Numbered from the stretch's first letter, positions 45,537 to 54,791 are shown. The stretch is 64,000 nt of DNA from Flavobacterium taihuense (GCF_019351435.1 NZ_JAHWYN010000002.1:310001-374000), one strand, 5' to 3'. Notes: generated by a model from the letters alone, not told the origin. Translations and numbers: made by a program.

Positions 45537-45914
45537 TTACGACTTCATATCTGAAACTTTATATGTTTTTCCGTCACCGGTTGCTTGAACTACTTTGGTT
45601 AAGCTTTTTGGAGTTTGAACCGTTTTGTCAAAAGTTACCGTTGCTAGTTTTTTGTCAAAATCGACTTTGGCAGTTTGAACACCATCTAATGCCGTTAATT
45701 CCTCCTGAATTGTTGCGGCACAACCTATGGCGCAAGTCATTCCTTCTATTTTGAAGCTTGCTGTTTGTAAATTGGCAGCAGCAATTTCCTTTTTAACTTT
45801 AGGTGCTGCGGTTTCTGAAGTAGTTTCGGCTTTCACTTCGGCTTTATTGTCTTTGCAGCTTGCAAAAAGTAAACCTGAAAGTACTGCCATTGCGATTGAT
45901 TTTTTGAAATTCAT
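45537..45914 (-). CDS. Heavy-metal-associated (HMA) domain lipoprotein
   Basis: 125 residues. Lipobox FASC (Cys20), an Ala/Lys/Glu linker (about 22-48), then one ferredoxin-like HMA domain (about 52-121). The metal site reads EGMTCAIGCAATIQ: Cys61 and Cys65 are spaced CxxxC, not the CxxC of copper chaperones and P-type ATPase HMA domains. This places a metal-binding lipoprotein on the periplasmic face of an envelope membrane; it may buffer copper or another soft metal. No copper ATPase or regulator is adjacent. Monocistronic with a terminator. Confidence 0.8.
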   Translation of the reverse strand: MNFKKSIAMAVLSGLLFASCKDNKAEVKAETTSETAAPKVKKEIAAANLQTASFKIEGMTCAIGCAATIQEELTALDGVQTAKVDFDKKLATVTFDKTVQTPKSLTKVVQATGDGKTYKVSDMKS

Positions 45915-46022
45915 TATGATATGATTTTAAATGATTTAGTTTCTAATAATTGGTTGCAAAATTAATAAAAAAAGAAGCTGTAGTTTCTAAAATTATTACA
46001 ATTTTGCATCAAAAAAGTGTTT

Positions 46023-46889
46023 ATGATGACAAAGCAGTTGAAATGGGTTTATTTGTTGGTTCTTTCCCTAATTTGGGGGAGTTCGTTTATATTGATCAAA
46101 AAAGGATTAGTCGGATTGACCGCTTTTCAGTTGGGTTCTCTGCGTATTATTTTTGCTGCACTTTTTTTATTTCTTATTGGATTTAAGAGTTTGTTGAAAA
46201 TTCCAAGTCATCAATGGAAATATGTTGCATTAACTTCCCTGTTTGGAACATTTGTTCCTGCTTACCTTTTTGCGATTGCCGAAACCCAGATCGATAGTTC
46301 GATTACGGCCATTTTAAATTCTTTGACTCCTCTGAATACCTTGATTCTGGGCGCTGCTTTTTTTGGTATTACTTTCAGGAGAAGTCAGATTTGGGGAGTG
46401 ATCATCGGACTTTTGGGAAGTATGCTTTTGGTTTTTAACGGAGCGGTGAACCATCCTGAACAAAACTATTATTATGCTATTCTGGTTTTGATTGCATCGA
46501 TTTGTTATGCTGTGAATGTCAATTTGATTAAAAAATATTTATCAGATTTGACGCCTTTAAGTATCACTACTGGGAATTTTTTCATCTTACTTTTTCCAGC
46601 TTTGGGAATTTTGTTTTTTACCGATTTTTTTAATGTGGTTCATGTCGAAAAAGTGCAGCATTCCCTTTGGTTTATATTGGTTTTAGGAGTACTCGGGACA
46701 GGAATTGCTAATGTGATTTTCTTTAAACTGATACAAGTGTCATCGCCTGTTTTTGCTACATCGGTTACGTATTTAATTCCAATTGTTGCTTTCTTTTGGG
46801 GATTGCTGGACAATGAGATGTTGACGTTTGTGCAATGTATTGGTGCTTTTGTGATTTTGATTGGGGTTTATTTGTCGGCTAAAAAATAG
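46023..46889 (+). CDS. EamA/DMT-family transporter
   Basis: 288 residues from the ATG at 46023 (a GTG at 46017 is also possible). Ten hydrophobic segments in two EamA repeats (about 5-138 and 150-287). The N-terminal LVLSLIWGSSFILIKKGL is the family signature, and each half ends with the usual glycine-rich last helix (VIIGLLGSMLLVFNG; VQCIGAFVILIGVYLS). DMT carriers export amino acids, metabolites or drugs; the substrate cannot be predicted. Monocistronic. Confidence 0.9.
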   Translation: MMTKQLKWVYLLVLSLIWGSSFILIKKGLVGLTAFQLGSLRIIFAALFLFLIGFKSLLKIPSHQWKYVALTSLFGTFVPAYLFAIAETQIDSSITAILNSLTPLNTLILGAAFFGITFRRSQIWGVIIGLLGSMLLVFNGAVNHPEQNYYYAILVLIASICYAVNVNLIKKYLSDLTPLSITTGNFFILLFPALGILFFTDFFNVVHVEKVQHSLWFILVLGVLGTGIANVIFFKLIQVSSPVFATSVTYLIPIVAFFWGLLDNEMLTFVQCIGAFVILIGVYLSAKK

Positions 46890-46934
46890 TTTTTGATTTT
46901 GAAATGCAGTAATATACTTCTATTTCGTGAAGCT

Positions 46935-47049
46935 GCGTGAGGGATAGAAATAAGCTACCAAAGTAGCATGAATAGCCCGACCCTGTTGCGTAAAGTGGCT
47001 TTGTAAGCGGTACTATAAGTAAGCCACTTTGCTCAACTGGGGCACGCCC
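46935..47049 (-). repeat. Family A structured intergenic element, copy A3
   Basis: Minus orientation. Read on that strand: GGGCGTG, long hairpin arms AAAGTGGCTT/AAGCCACTTT extended by GTTG/CAAC and CCC/GGG, loop TACTTATAGTACCG, GTCGGGCTAT, mini-hairpin GCTAC-TTTG-GTAGC, TTCTATCCC, TCACGC. Lies between the convergent DMT transporter and M16 genes. Confidence 0.85.
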
Positions 47050-47065
47050 AAAAAATAGGAATGAA

Positions 47066-48436
47066 TTATTTTTTATATTCGGGTTTTGATGCGGGATTTC
47101 CATAAGTGTCAAAATAGAACATCGGAATTTTTAGTTTTTCCAATTCTGGGGCAATCTCAGATCCTTTTCCGGCAATTACGATTCGGATGTTGTCGATTAG
47201 GAAATAGGTGTTGGCCACACGCAATACATCGTCGGCATTTACATCATTTATGGTTTGGATGTATTTTTCGTAAAAGTCGGCAGGCAGTTTTTCGGTTTCG
47301 ATGTTTAGTGCATATCGAGCAACTGCTTGTGGTTTTTCTACCTGCATGACAAATCTCCCGATATAACCCGCTTTTACAGTTTGCAGTACTTCGTTGGTTA
47401 CTTTTTCGGTTCTGATTCTTTTTATTTCTTTGATGAATTCTGCCACGGCTCTATGCGTAACTGCATTTCTAACGGCAGATTTGGCAAAGAATTTGGTTGT
47501 GTATTTTCCGGCTCCTATGCTTGATCTAGCGCCATACGTCCAACCATGTTTTTCGCGTAAATTCATGTTCAAGTAACTGTTGAAATCTCCTCCTAGGATT
47601 TGATTGGCAATTACAACAGGGAAAAAATCAGGATCTCCCATTTTTAAATTCACGGTATTGATCAACGTGATTTCTGACTGAACGGCATTGGGGACATCAA
47701 CTAAGTTGATTTGCAGATTTGAAGCATTTATCGGAGTGTCATAAGATGTCTTAAATGTGTTTCTTTTTTCCCAAGTGCCAAATAATTTTTCTACAGCAAC
47801 TTTTACATTGTTGAATTTTACGTCGCCCACAACTACTAGATAAGCGTTTTCCGGGACAAAATGATTATGGTAATTAGCTTCTACATCACCAATTGTTATG
47901 TTGTTTAAGGTTGTCTCAGTCATGAATTCGCCCGAGGGATGGTTCTTGCCAAAAGCTAAAACATCTGCAACGCGGCTGGCAATTGCGGGAACACTTTTTT
48001 CTTCGGCTTTCAAGCCTTCTATTAATTTGGCTTTTTCTTTGTCGAAATCTTCTTGAGTGAAATTTGGGTGTAAGGCACCTTCGGCCATTAATTCCAAAAC
48101 TCTTCCACTGTATTTGGAAAGCGAATTTGCGGTAGCGCCATGGGAACTAAAATTGATGTCAACGCCCCAAAAGTCAATTTCTTCATTGAAAGATTTCTTG
48201 GTTGTTTTCTTGCTGCCATTTCCAATTAAGTTACTGGTTAGCTCATCGACTCCTTTTTTGTTACCTTCCACAAAGGGAGCATTGTCTAGGGTTAGGTTGA
48301 AAGATACTCTTGGTAATTTATGGTTTTCCACGACCAGTACTTTCATGCCATTTGCTAAGACAAAGGTTTGTGGTTTTTTGATATTTATTATAGGTGATTT
48401 TCCGGGTTTGGGTTGCGTGCGATTTTGTGCTTGCAT
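47066..48436 (-). CDS. M16-family peptidase-like protein, non-catalytic partner; signal peptide lies upstream of the first ATG
   Basis: 456 residues from the first available ATG (48436). The M16 zinc motif HxxEH is missing (the position reads VDELTSN), while the C-terminal substrate-binding half is kept, as in the inactive subunit of paired M16 proteases. The frame stays open upstream to 48493 and codes for HKKSTVFILSLLTGIMQAQ (through residue 4), a typical signal peptide with cleavage after AQ, yet this stretch contains no ATG, GTG or TTG. The real start must be non-canonical, or the start codon is lost or misread. The catalytic partner ends about 60 bp upstream, so the two are co-transcribed and probably form a periplasmic heterodimer. 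Confidence 0.75.
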   Translation of the reverse strand: MQAQNRTQPKPGKSPIINIKKPQTFVLANGMKVLVVENHKLPRVSFNLTLDNAPFVEGNKKGVDELTSNLIGNGSKKTTKKSFNEEIDFWGVDINFSSHGATANSLSKYSGRVLELMAEGALHPNFTQEDFDKEKAKLIEGLKAEEKSVPAIASRVADVLAFGKNHPSGEFMTETTLNNITIGDVEANYHNHFVPENAYLVVVGDVKFNNVKVAVEKLFGTWEKRNTFKTSYDTPINASNLQINLVDVPNAVQSEITLINTVNLKMGDPDFFPVVIANQILGGDFNSYLNMNLREKHGWTYGARSSIGAGKYTTKFFAKSAVRNAVTHRAVAEFIKEIKRIRTEKVTNEVLQTVKAGYIGRFVMQVEKPQAVARYALNIETEKLPADFYEKYIQTINDVNADDVLRVANTYFLIDNIRIVIAGKGSEIAPELEKLKIPMFYFDTYGNPASKPEYKK

Positions 48437-48497
48437 AATTCCTGTTAATAATGAAAGGATGAATACTGTGCTCTTTTTGTGATATCGGTTTCTTTAA

Positions 48498-49799
48498 TTA
48501 AGAGGTTTTTGCCGGTATGTAATCTAAAAGTAAACGTTGATTTGGATTTAGGTATTTTTTAGCTACCGCTCTAATTTCTTCCCGTGTGATAGAATGGTAC
48601 AGTTCAATTTCGGTATTGATCAGGTTGATGTCTTTGTAAAGCAGGTAATACGTTGCCAGATTACTGGCAATTCCTTCAATTGTAGCATTAGTGTTTACGA
48701 AGTTGTTGTCAAATTTGTTTTGTAATTTTTGATAGTCACTTTCGCAAATCAAATCGGTTTGGATTTTTACGATTTCTTCGTCGATTTCTTTCAGTAGGTC
48801 ATTGATGGTGAAGTTGCCCATCGGCAAGCCGTATACGATGTACATGCCGTAATCTTCCTGACTAAAACCTACCGCTCCAATTTGCAAAGCCATTTTTTTA
48901 TCATCTACCACTTTCTTGTATAGTTTGGAGCTTTTTCCATCGCTCAGATAAGAAGAAATTAAATCCAATACTCTAGCATCCCTGCTTTTCATGGATGGAG
49001 TGCGGTAACTGGCGACCAACATCGGGATTTGAATATTGGGATCTTCATAGGAGGCTTTGATAGTTTGTGTGATGGGTTCTTCCAGATATGTTTTTTTAGG
49101 AACTATTTCACCTTTAGGAATTGGCCCAAAGTATTTTTGAATCCATTCTTTGGTTTGTTTTTTTTCAAAATCGCCTGCAACTACCAAAACAGCATTGTTG
49201 GGTAAATAGAATTTTTTATTGAATGCCTGAAATTCTTCCAGTGTTGCAGCATCTATATGTTCCATTGAGCCTATGGTTGTCCAGCGGTATGGATGGTTTT
49301 TGAACATGTTTTCCTTTACAGCGGCCAATATGTTTCCATAAGGGCGATTGTCATAGCTTGTTCTTTTTTCTTCTTTTACGACTTCGTTTTGGGTATCCAC
49401 TCCAATTTTATTTATGATAGGATGCATTAATCTTTCGGATTCCATCCAAAGTCCTAATTCTAGATTGTTTGATGGGAATATTTCATAATAATAGGTTCTG
49501 TCATCTGTAGTGTTGGCATTATTGGTTCCTCCGTTTGAAGTTACAATTTTAAACCATTCGCCTCTTTTGATATTTTTGGTTCCTTCAAATAATAAATGTT
49601 CAAAAAAGTGAGCAAAGCCAGTTCGGTCAGGACTCTCGTCTTTCGCTCCTACGTGGTACATAGCTGAGGTGATAACAACTGGAGCAGAAGCGTCATGGTG
49701 TAAAATTACATGTAGCCCGTTGTCTAAATCGTATTCCTCGAAAACTACTTTTTGGGCCGAAGCCACTCCTCCTAACATTAATGCAGCACTTGACATCAT
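48498..49799 (-). CDS. M16-family zinc metallopeptidase, catalytic subunit
   Basis: 433 residues from ATG 49799 (the frame extends to an ATG at 49886, but the promoter at 49848 lies inside that extension). The signal peptide MMSSAALMLGGVASA precedes Gln. The inverted zinc motif HFFEH lies in GFAHFFEHLLFEGT (about 56-69), with the downstream glutamate ligand in ENEVVKEE-like sequence (DTQNEVVKEEKRTS). It is an inverzincin (pitrilysin-type) protease in the periplasm, cleaving peptides. It pairs with the non-catalytic M16 gene immediately downstream. Confidence 0.87.
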   Translation of the reverse strand: MMSSAALMLGGVASAQKVVFEEYDLDNGLHVILHHDASAPVVITSAMYHVGAKDESPDRTGFAHFFEHLLFEGTKNIKRGEWFKIVTSNGGTNNANTTDDRTYYYEIFPSNNLELGLWMESERLMHPIINKIGVDTQNEVVKEEKRTSYDNRPYGNILAAVKENMFKNHPYRWTTIGSMEHIDAATLEEFQAFNKKFYLPNNAVLVVAGDFEKKQTKEWIQKYFGPIPKGEIVPKKTYLEEPITQTIKASYEDPNIQIPMLVASYRTPSMKSRDARVLDLISSYLSDGKSSKLYKKVVDDKKMALQIGAVGFSQEDYGMYIVYGLPMGNFTINDLLKEIDEEIVKIQTDLICESDYQKLQNKFDNNFVNTNATIEGIASNLATYYLLYKDINLINTEIELYHSITREEIRAVAKKYLNPNQRLLLDYIPAKTS

Positions 49800-49840
49800 T
49801 ATTTGTTTTTTATTGGTAACTGTTTTTTGATTTTGTAGCA

Positions 49841-49848
49841 CAAAAGTA
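49841..49848 (-). promoter_or_regulatory. -7 promoter element of the M16 pair
   Basis: TACTTTTG on the minus strand fits TAnnTTTG and lies 41 bases before the ATG at 49799. It falls inside the longer open frame, which argues against the start at 49886. Confidence 0.5.
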
Positions 49849-49987
49849 CTTTTTTTTATCCTGAGGAAAGTAAGTAAATTCAGCATTAGGAATATATTAA
49901 CGTTATTTTGTTTTACATCGGTAACTATTTCAAAAATAGGATGAAATAGACTTTTAAAAAGGTGTAAAATATTTTTTCGGTAAAGAA

Positions 49988-50017
49988 TTGCAGGGTAAAT
50001 ATTTAATTGTATATTTG
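49988..50017 (+). promoter_or_regulatory. Promoter of rplU-rpmA
   Basis: TTG (49988-49990), exactly 19 bp, TATATTTG (50010-50017): a textbook Bacteroidota -33/-7 pair. The leader to the ATG at 50048 is about 25 bases and A/T-rich. Confidence 0.75.
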
Positions 50018-50047
50018 CAACCTTAAAAATTATTAAAACAATTCAGT

Positions 50048-50482
50048 ATGTATGCAATCGTAGAGATAGCAGGGCAACAGTTTAAAGTAAGCAAAGACCT
50101 AAAGGTTTACGTTAATCGTTTGGTAAATGAAGAAGGATCAAAAGTTTCTTTTGATAAAGTTTATTTAGTAGATGACAACGGTTCAATCACAATAGGCGCC
50201 CCAGCTATAGAAGGTGCTTCAGTAGAAGCTAAAGTGTTACAACACTTAAAAGGAGATAAAGTTATCGTTTTCAAAAAGAAAAGAAGAAAAGGATACAAGA
50301 AAAGAAACGGTCACAGACAATATCTTACTCAAATTGTAATTGAAGGTATTACTACTGGCGGAACTGTAAAGAAAGCAGCTGCTAAAAAAGCGGTTGTTGC
50401 TGAAGCTACTACAGAAGAAGTAGAAGCAGCTCCAAAAGTAAAGAAAGCTCCAAAGGCTAAAAAAGAAGATACACAAGAATAA
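50048..50482 (+). CDS. rplU: 50S ribosomal protein L21
   Basis: 144 residues; the conserved L21 body is about 1-102 (MYAIVEIAGQQFKVSKDLK at the start; KKRRKGYKKRNGHRQ rRNA-binding motif at 78-92), followed by a 40-residue Ala/Lys/Glu-rich tail (KKAAAKKAVVAEATTEEVEA) absent from E. coli L21 (103 residues). It binds 23S rRNA in the large subunit. Operon with rpmA, 22 bp downstream, under a consensus promoter. Confidence 0.97.
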   Translation: MYAIVEIAGQQFKVSKDLKVYVNRLVNEEGSKVSFDKVYLVDDNGSITIGAPAIEGASVEAKVLQHLKGDKVIVFKKKRRKGYKKRNGHRQYLTQIVIEGITTGGTVKKAAAKKAVVAEATTEEVEAAPKVKKAPKAKKEDTQE

Positions 50483-50504
50483 TAACAAAATAAACTAATA
50501 CGTC

Positions 50505-50765
50505 ATGGCTCACAAGAAAGGTGTCGGTAGTTCCAAGAATGGTAGAGAATCAGAATCAAAACGTTTAGGCGTTAAGATTTTTGGTGGACAAGCTGCTATC
50601 GCAGGGAACATCATCGTAAGACAAAGAGGTTCAAAACACAATCCAGGTGAAAACGTTTACATCAGTAAAGATCACACCCTACACGCAAGAGTAGATGGAG
50701 TTGTTCAGTTCCAAAAGAAAAGAGATAATAAATCTTATGTTTCTATACTTCCATTCGAAGCATAA
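50505..50765 (+). CDS. rpmA: 50S ribosomal protein L27
   Basis: 86 residues, standard length. It begins [20 protein letters not shown] with no N-terminal extension of the Firmicute type, so no special protease is needed for maturation. The N-terminus reaches into the peptidyl transferase centre. It ends the rplU-rpmA operon and is followed by a strong terminator. Confidence 0.98.
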   Translation: MAHKKGVGSSKNGRESESKRLGVKIFGGQAAIAGNIIVRQRGSKHNPGENVYISKDHTLHARVDGVVQFQKKRDNKSYVSILPFEA

Positions 50766-50788
50766 TCATAAGAATTAAATATTATTGC

Positions 50789-50820
50789 AAAACCCGTTTC
50801 GAAAGAAACGGGTTTTTTGT
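50789..50820. terminator. Terminator of rplU-rpmA
   Basis: AAAACCCGTTTC (50789-50800) pairs perfectly with GAAACGGGTTTT (50805-50816) around a GAAA tetraloop, followed by T-run. Confidence 0.92.
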
Positions 50821-50846
50821 TTTAGGATTGTTTTTAATTGTATCGA

Positions 50847-51779
50847 TTAATTTAGTCTATTCGCTATTTGATTAAATGCGTCAATTTGATTGGCATGCTG
50901 TAAAGGAGTAATATTTGATCGCAAACTTAATCTTGTGAATACATGGATATCAGAATCCATTAATTGTGCGTCAATGTGAGCTCCTGTGCTTGTTTTTAAT
51001 CCTTTGTAGATTAATACAGTACTTGTTGTGCTTGCTACTGGATCATGTAATGAATGAAATACTTTTAAATAGGTTTCAGTTGGGAGTGTCATCCCGTCTT
51101 CCAATCCTTTGCGCACCGTTTTCATTACGGCGTTAAGCTCATTGATTGTTTGATAGGGTCTAAATCGATACCAGTATTTATTTTCTTCTGAAGTCTGGTC
51201 CGATTCAACATAAACCAACATTGGACCAATAATACCGCTAATAGATTGAAGTTTGTTGGAAGGGACAACAATTGGGTCAATTAAAAATAAATTTTTTGGA
51301 GGTAGATGAGAATTGAAATACCCTGATTTTACTAATTCCAGAATTAGGGTTCCTCCTGTTGACGAACCTACAATGCTGATTTTGGTATAGCCAAGTGCTA
51401 TTAATTTCTCATATTCGTCCGTAATGGCAGAGCGCCAGTCTTCCCATCTGGAAGCTTTAAATGATGCGTAATCTCTGCCGTGTCCATCAAGTAATACTTG
51501 TGATATTCTGTAGGTAGAAGAGCTGTTTGACCAATCTTTAAATTCCTGCCATTCAAAAGTGGTTGCGGAATACCCGTGAATGGCAAGTATAATATGCTTG
51601 CTTAAATCTGTGGGTGTTGGGGTAGGGTATTTTGCCGAAACTAAAAATTCTTCAGGATTATATAATGAAGGATCAAAGATGACATTGCCATCTAGCAAAT
51701 CATCTGTGATGTTGGGGTTGCTACACGAGTAGAATAAGGCTGCAATCGCAAACAGGAGAAATAGTTTTGATTTATTCAT
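50847..51779 (-). CDS. Alpha/beta-hydrolase lipoprotein (esterase/lipase-like)
   Basis: 310 residues, lipobox FYSC (Cys19). The alpha/beta fold has the oxyanion loop AIHGYSATTFEW (66-77), the nucleophile elbow GSSTG (Ser140), a later Asp near IDPIVVP and His in FHSLHDPVASTT or SDIHVFTR. It is predicted to hydrolyse esters or lipids at the envelope. The start overlaps the stop of the outer-membrane protein gene upstream by 8 bp, so the pair is translationally coupled; the two probably act together at the outer membrane. Confidence 0.78.
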   Translation of the reverse strand: MNKSKLFLLFAIAALFYSCSNPNITDDLLDGNVIFDPSLYNPEEFLVSAKYPTPTPTDLSKHIILAIHGYSATTFEWQEFKDWSNSSSTYRISQVLLDGHGRDYASFKASRWEDWRSAITDEYEKLIALGYTKISIVGSSTGGTLILELVKSGYFNSHLPPKNLFLIDPIVVPSNKLQSISGIIGPMLVYVESDQTSEENKYWYRFRPYQTINELNAVMKTVRKGLEDGMTLPTETYLKVFHSLHDPVASTTSTVLIYKGLKTSTGAHIDAQLMDSDIHVFTRLSLRSNITPLQHANQIDAFNQIANRLN

Positions 51780-52311
51780 TGCATTGCTTTTTAAACAGTG
51801 TGTAATAAATGTCGAGATGAAAGTATAGGGGTTGTAAGGTTCCTGGCGAATAGCCTTCTTTTTCGGTAATAATATAATATCCGGCCCCTAAATTCAATGA
51901 AAGTGGCACTTGTGGTATATCGAAAGTGAAACCAATTTCAGGTGAAAAGAGAAATGCTGTATTTGGGATTTCATCAAAAATGTCCTCTTCTAAATCCGAG
52001 TAAAAATAACCAGCGTTTAATCGAGTTACAAAACGAAAGGTTTTGTTTCGGTTAAATAGCCAACTGCCGGAAAAGATATAATTGTCTTGCTTAATAGCAT
52101 TCGAATTATACGCAGATCCCAATCTTGAAGTTACGTAATCAAAGCCGACAAAAAATTGGTCAGGCTTAAATTTCGCGAATGAATATTGTGCCGAAATTCC
52201 ATTTTCCCAATACATTTCTTGCGTCTTTTGAAAACGTCCACCTAATTTGAGAGTTTGCGCCTGTGCAATGAAACTGTAAAATATCAACGAAAAAAGTATT
52301 GTCTTTTTCAA
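51772..52311 (-). CDS. Small outer-membrane beta-barrel-like protein
   Basis: 179 residues, signal peptide ending FIAQAQ (about 18). Alternating pattern with YSFAKFKPDQFFVGFDYVTS, FRFVTRLNAGYFYSDL and LSLNLGAGYYIITE suggests six to eight strands; close to OmpA/porin-like small barrels. No recognised family. The stop overlaps the start of the lipoprotein esterase gene by 8 bp. Function unknown. Confidence 0.6.
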   Translation of the reverse strand: MKKTILFSLIFYSFIAQAQTLKLGGRFQKTQEMYWENGISAQYSFAKFKPDQFFVGFDYVTSRLGSAYNSNAIKQDNYIFSGSWLFNRNKTFRFVTRLNAGYFYSDLEEDIFDEIPNTAFLFSPEIGFTFDIPQVPLSLNLGAGYYIITEKEGYSPGTLQPLYFHLDIYYTLFKKQCNE

Positions 52312-52463
52312 TAGAAATGGTTTGTATTAATATTTGGTTTTTTTGGGTAATTTCATATGTAAGTTGTTTTAAAACAATGGTTTGTGATTCTGTTATTTCA
52401 AAACTGAAACAGGAATGTAAATCCAGTAACAGCTGTTAAACTTCCATTTTGATTATGATTTAA

Positions 52464-54791
52464 CTATAAGTTTGATGGATTGAATGAAAATCCAACACTA
52501 AAAAACAATCTCATTTTGTCGATGTTGTTTATCCATGAGGTGTCAAAATGAATAGGTCCCAAGATAGATTGGTAAGACAGGGCGGCTCCTCCTGATAACA
52601 GTAGACTAGTTTGAGTGGACTTATCCCAATTTCCTTTTGGAGAAAAAGCATCGTCAATGTATTCGTTGAAATTTTTAAAACCAACGGACGCCATATTGAA
52701 ATGCGGAGTTATGTAGATCTTGCCTAGTGGGTTTATTTGGGCTCCTAATCTTACTCCCATAAATTGCGAAACGTTGACTTCGTCTTCGTGTAAACCTGGA
52801 AAAGAAAAACGGTTGTTTCCTGAACTAGGTAGGATACCTCCAAGAAAGTATTTAGCGGCATAGCCGTATTCAGAAAACGACACGTCATTGTTTTGGAGTT
52901 TGTCTTCGAATATAAAGTTGGCGTCAAAACCTATCATGCAAGTGATTTTCTTTTGTAATAGCATTCTTTTTTCAATCCCGAACCCTAATTTGGTAAATCC
53001 GTTTGTTTGCCCCGAATAGTTGGTTAAATTAGGATCTGTAAAGGATGCATTGGCATTGCTAAATAAGGAACGGTTTACATTGGCCCTTATAATTGTTCCA
53101 GTTGTTGCAAAGAAAACTTTATCCATATCATTGTACGAATAATGTGCATTTACTTCTGCGTCTTGAAAGTTGTAGTTCTTAAGCAATAATACATTCGGAT
53201 TCAAATAAGGGTCGTTTTTTGGTTTTACTTCGGTGTAATGGTAATCTAATCCAATGCCAATAAAACTTTTTAAGGAATTCAAGTTTCTGTTTGCCTGATT
53301 GTTGAACTCAAAGGCATTATAAAGCATGTTGTCTGCCGATTTTCCGTCGATGAAGAGTTCCTGTTTTAAAAAGGCACCATAAAGCTCAGAACTCCACCAC
53401 CAGTCTTTGTTTTTTCCAAAACTTTTTTGGAAATTAACTCTTCCTTTTGGCTGTTCGGCTATATCGGCGGTAATGATAAGGCGGGAAGATGGCGCGAGGA
53501 TATTTCGTCCCGTATAATTAAGAATCAATCCAACTCCACGGTAAGTGTCATAGTGAAGTGATGCATTGACTAAGTTTTTGGAGTATTCGAAGCCATTTAA
53601 GGTTAGTCCTATTTTGTTTTCATTGGTTATGAAATAGTTGTAAGTTATTTGGTGGAAAAGGTTGGTTCCCATGGCTCGATTAATGCCTTTAATCAAATCT
53701 TTGGTTGTGTATTGTGCTTTTGGTTTAATGTTTGTTCTTGCTAGTACAAGAGGGATGTTTTCCTTGCTTATGCCTTTATAAACAATGGTGTCTACAAAAA
53801 AATCATTCGCCATTTTAGGGAGCTCATGAGTTCGCTGTTGAAAGCCTTGCAGTTTTTTTGCCAACTCGGCTAATGCTGGGAGGTTTTGGACAGTTGCAAT
53901 TTTACCGTCTTTGTAAATTTCGTTGCTTTTATTAAAATCGCCTGTAGAGAATCTCAAGTTGGGTAAGTGATCAACAAGGATTGTGCAATTTTTTCGATTT
54001 TCCGGATTTTTGATGTTGCTTGGAAACATACTGGTCTGCATCAATATGGTCACAAAACTGTCTAGTTTTTCAACAGGTTCCATTCCTCCACCCACATCAC
54101 TACCAATTATGATGTCGGCACCCAATTGTTTGGCAACATCGGTTGGAAAATTGTTCATTACGCCTCCATCCACGAGAAGAGTTCCCTCGTAGGGCATTGG
54201 TTTGAAAACTGCCGGCAACGACATGCTTGCTCTCATGGCAAATGCCAAACTTCCTTTGTCGAGAATCACTTCTTTTCCGTTTACAACATCGGTGGCCATC
54301 GCTTTAAATGGAATTGAAAGCTTGTCAAAATCTTTGACATTATAAACCGGAAAAGTCAGTTCAGAAAGGTATTCCCTTAAATTTTGATCGTTTAATATCG
54401 AAGTCATGTTGGTGGGTTTTCCGTCTTTGATACCTATGCCTGCCAAATATCTTTGAAATTCGCTTTTTTCCTCAACACCAACATCTTTTAGAGACATGCT
54501 ACCACCCAGCAATTTGTCCCAGTCAATGTTTTTTGTGAGTTTTGCTATACTGTCGCCCGAATATCCCATGGAATATAAGCCTCCCATGATGCTTCCCATA
54601 CTGTTTCCAATAACGACATCTGGAACGATATGTAAAGAGTCTAGTGCTTGTAAGAGTGGGATGTGTGCTACTCCTTTGGCACCACCACCACTTAATACTA
54701 ATATGACTTTTGGTTTTTTTTCTTGGGCAAAATTGATTTGACTAGTGATAAAAAAAATAAATAAAAGGTAAAGGGGGAAATGTTTTTTCAA
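52464..54791 (-). CDS. Patatin-like phospholipase fused to a BamA-type barrel
   Basis: 775 residues. Signal peptide (about 1-23, ending INFAQ). The patatin domain (about 28-310) has the oxyanion hole GGGAKGVAH (35-43), nucleophile GNSMG (Ser64) and dyad aspartate DGG (Asp208). A POTRA-like segment follows (about 335-395), then a 16-strand Omp85 barrel (about 400-775), ending SFNPSNL. This patatin-POTRA-barrel architecture is that of type Vd secretion/PlpD-like proteins, except that in this branch the patatin may stay periplasmic. It would hydrolyse phospholipids at the outer membrane. Monocistronic. Confidence 0.9.
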   Translation of the reverse strand: MKKHFPLYLLFIFFITSQINFAQEKKPKVILVLSGGGAKGVAHIPLLQALDSLHIVPDVVIGNSMGSIMGGLYSMGYSGDSIAKLTKNIDWDKLLGGSMSLKDVGVEEKSEFQRYLAGIGIKDGKPTNMTSILNDQNLREYLSELTFPVYNVKDFDKLSIPFKAMATDVVNGKEVILDKGSLAFAMRASMSLPAVFKPMPYEGTLLVDGGVMNNFPTDVAKQLGADIIIGSDVGGGMEPVEKLDSFVTILMQTSMFPSNIKNPENRKNCTILVDHLPNLRFSTGDFNKSNEIYKDGKIATVQNLPALAELAKKLQGFQQRTHELPKMANDFFVDTIVYKGISKENIPLVLARTNIKPKAQYTTKDLIKGINRAMGTNLFHQITYNYFITNENKIGLTLNGFEYSKNLVNASLHYDTYRGVGLILNYTGRNILAPSSRLIITADIAEQPKGRVNFQKSFGKNKDWWWSSELYGAFLKQELFIDGKSADNMLYNAFEFNNQANRNLNSLKSFIGIGLDYHYTEVKPKNDPYLNPNVLLLKNYNFQDAEVNAHYSYNDMDKVFFATTGTIIRANVNRSLFSNANASFTDPNLTNYSGQTNGFTKLGFGIEKRMLLQKKITCMIGFDANFIFEDKLQNNDVSFSEYGYAAKYFLGGILPSSGNNRFSFPGLHEDEVNVSQFMGVRLGAQINPLGKIYITPHFNMASVGFKNFNEYIDDAFSPKGNWDKSTQTSLLLSGGAALSYQSILGPIHFDTSWINNIDKMRLFFSVGFSFNPSNL

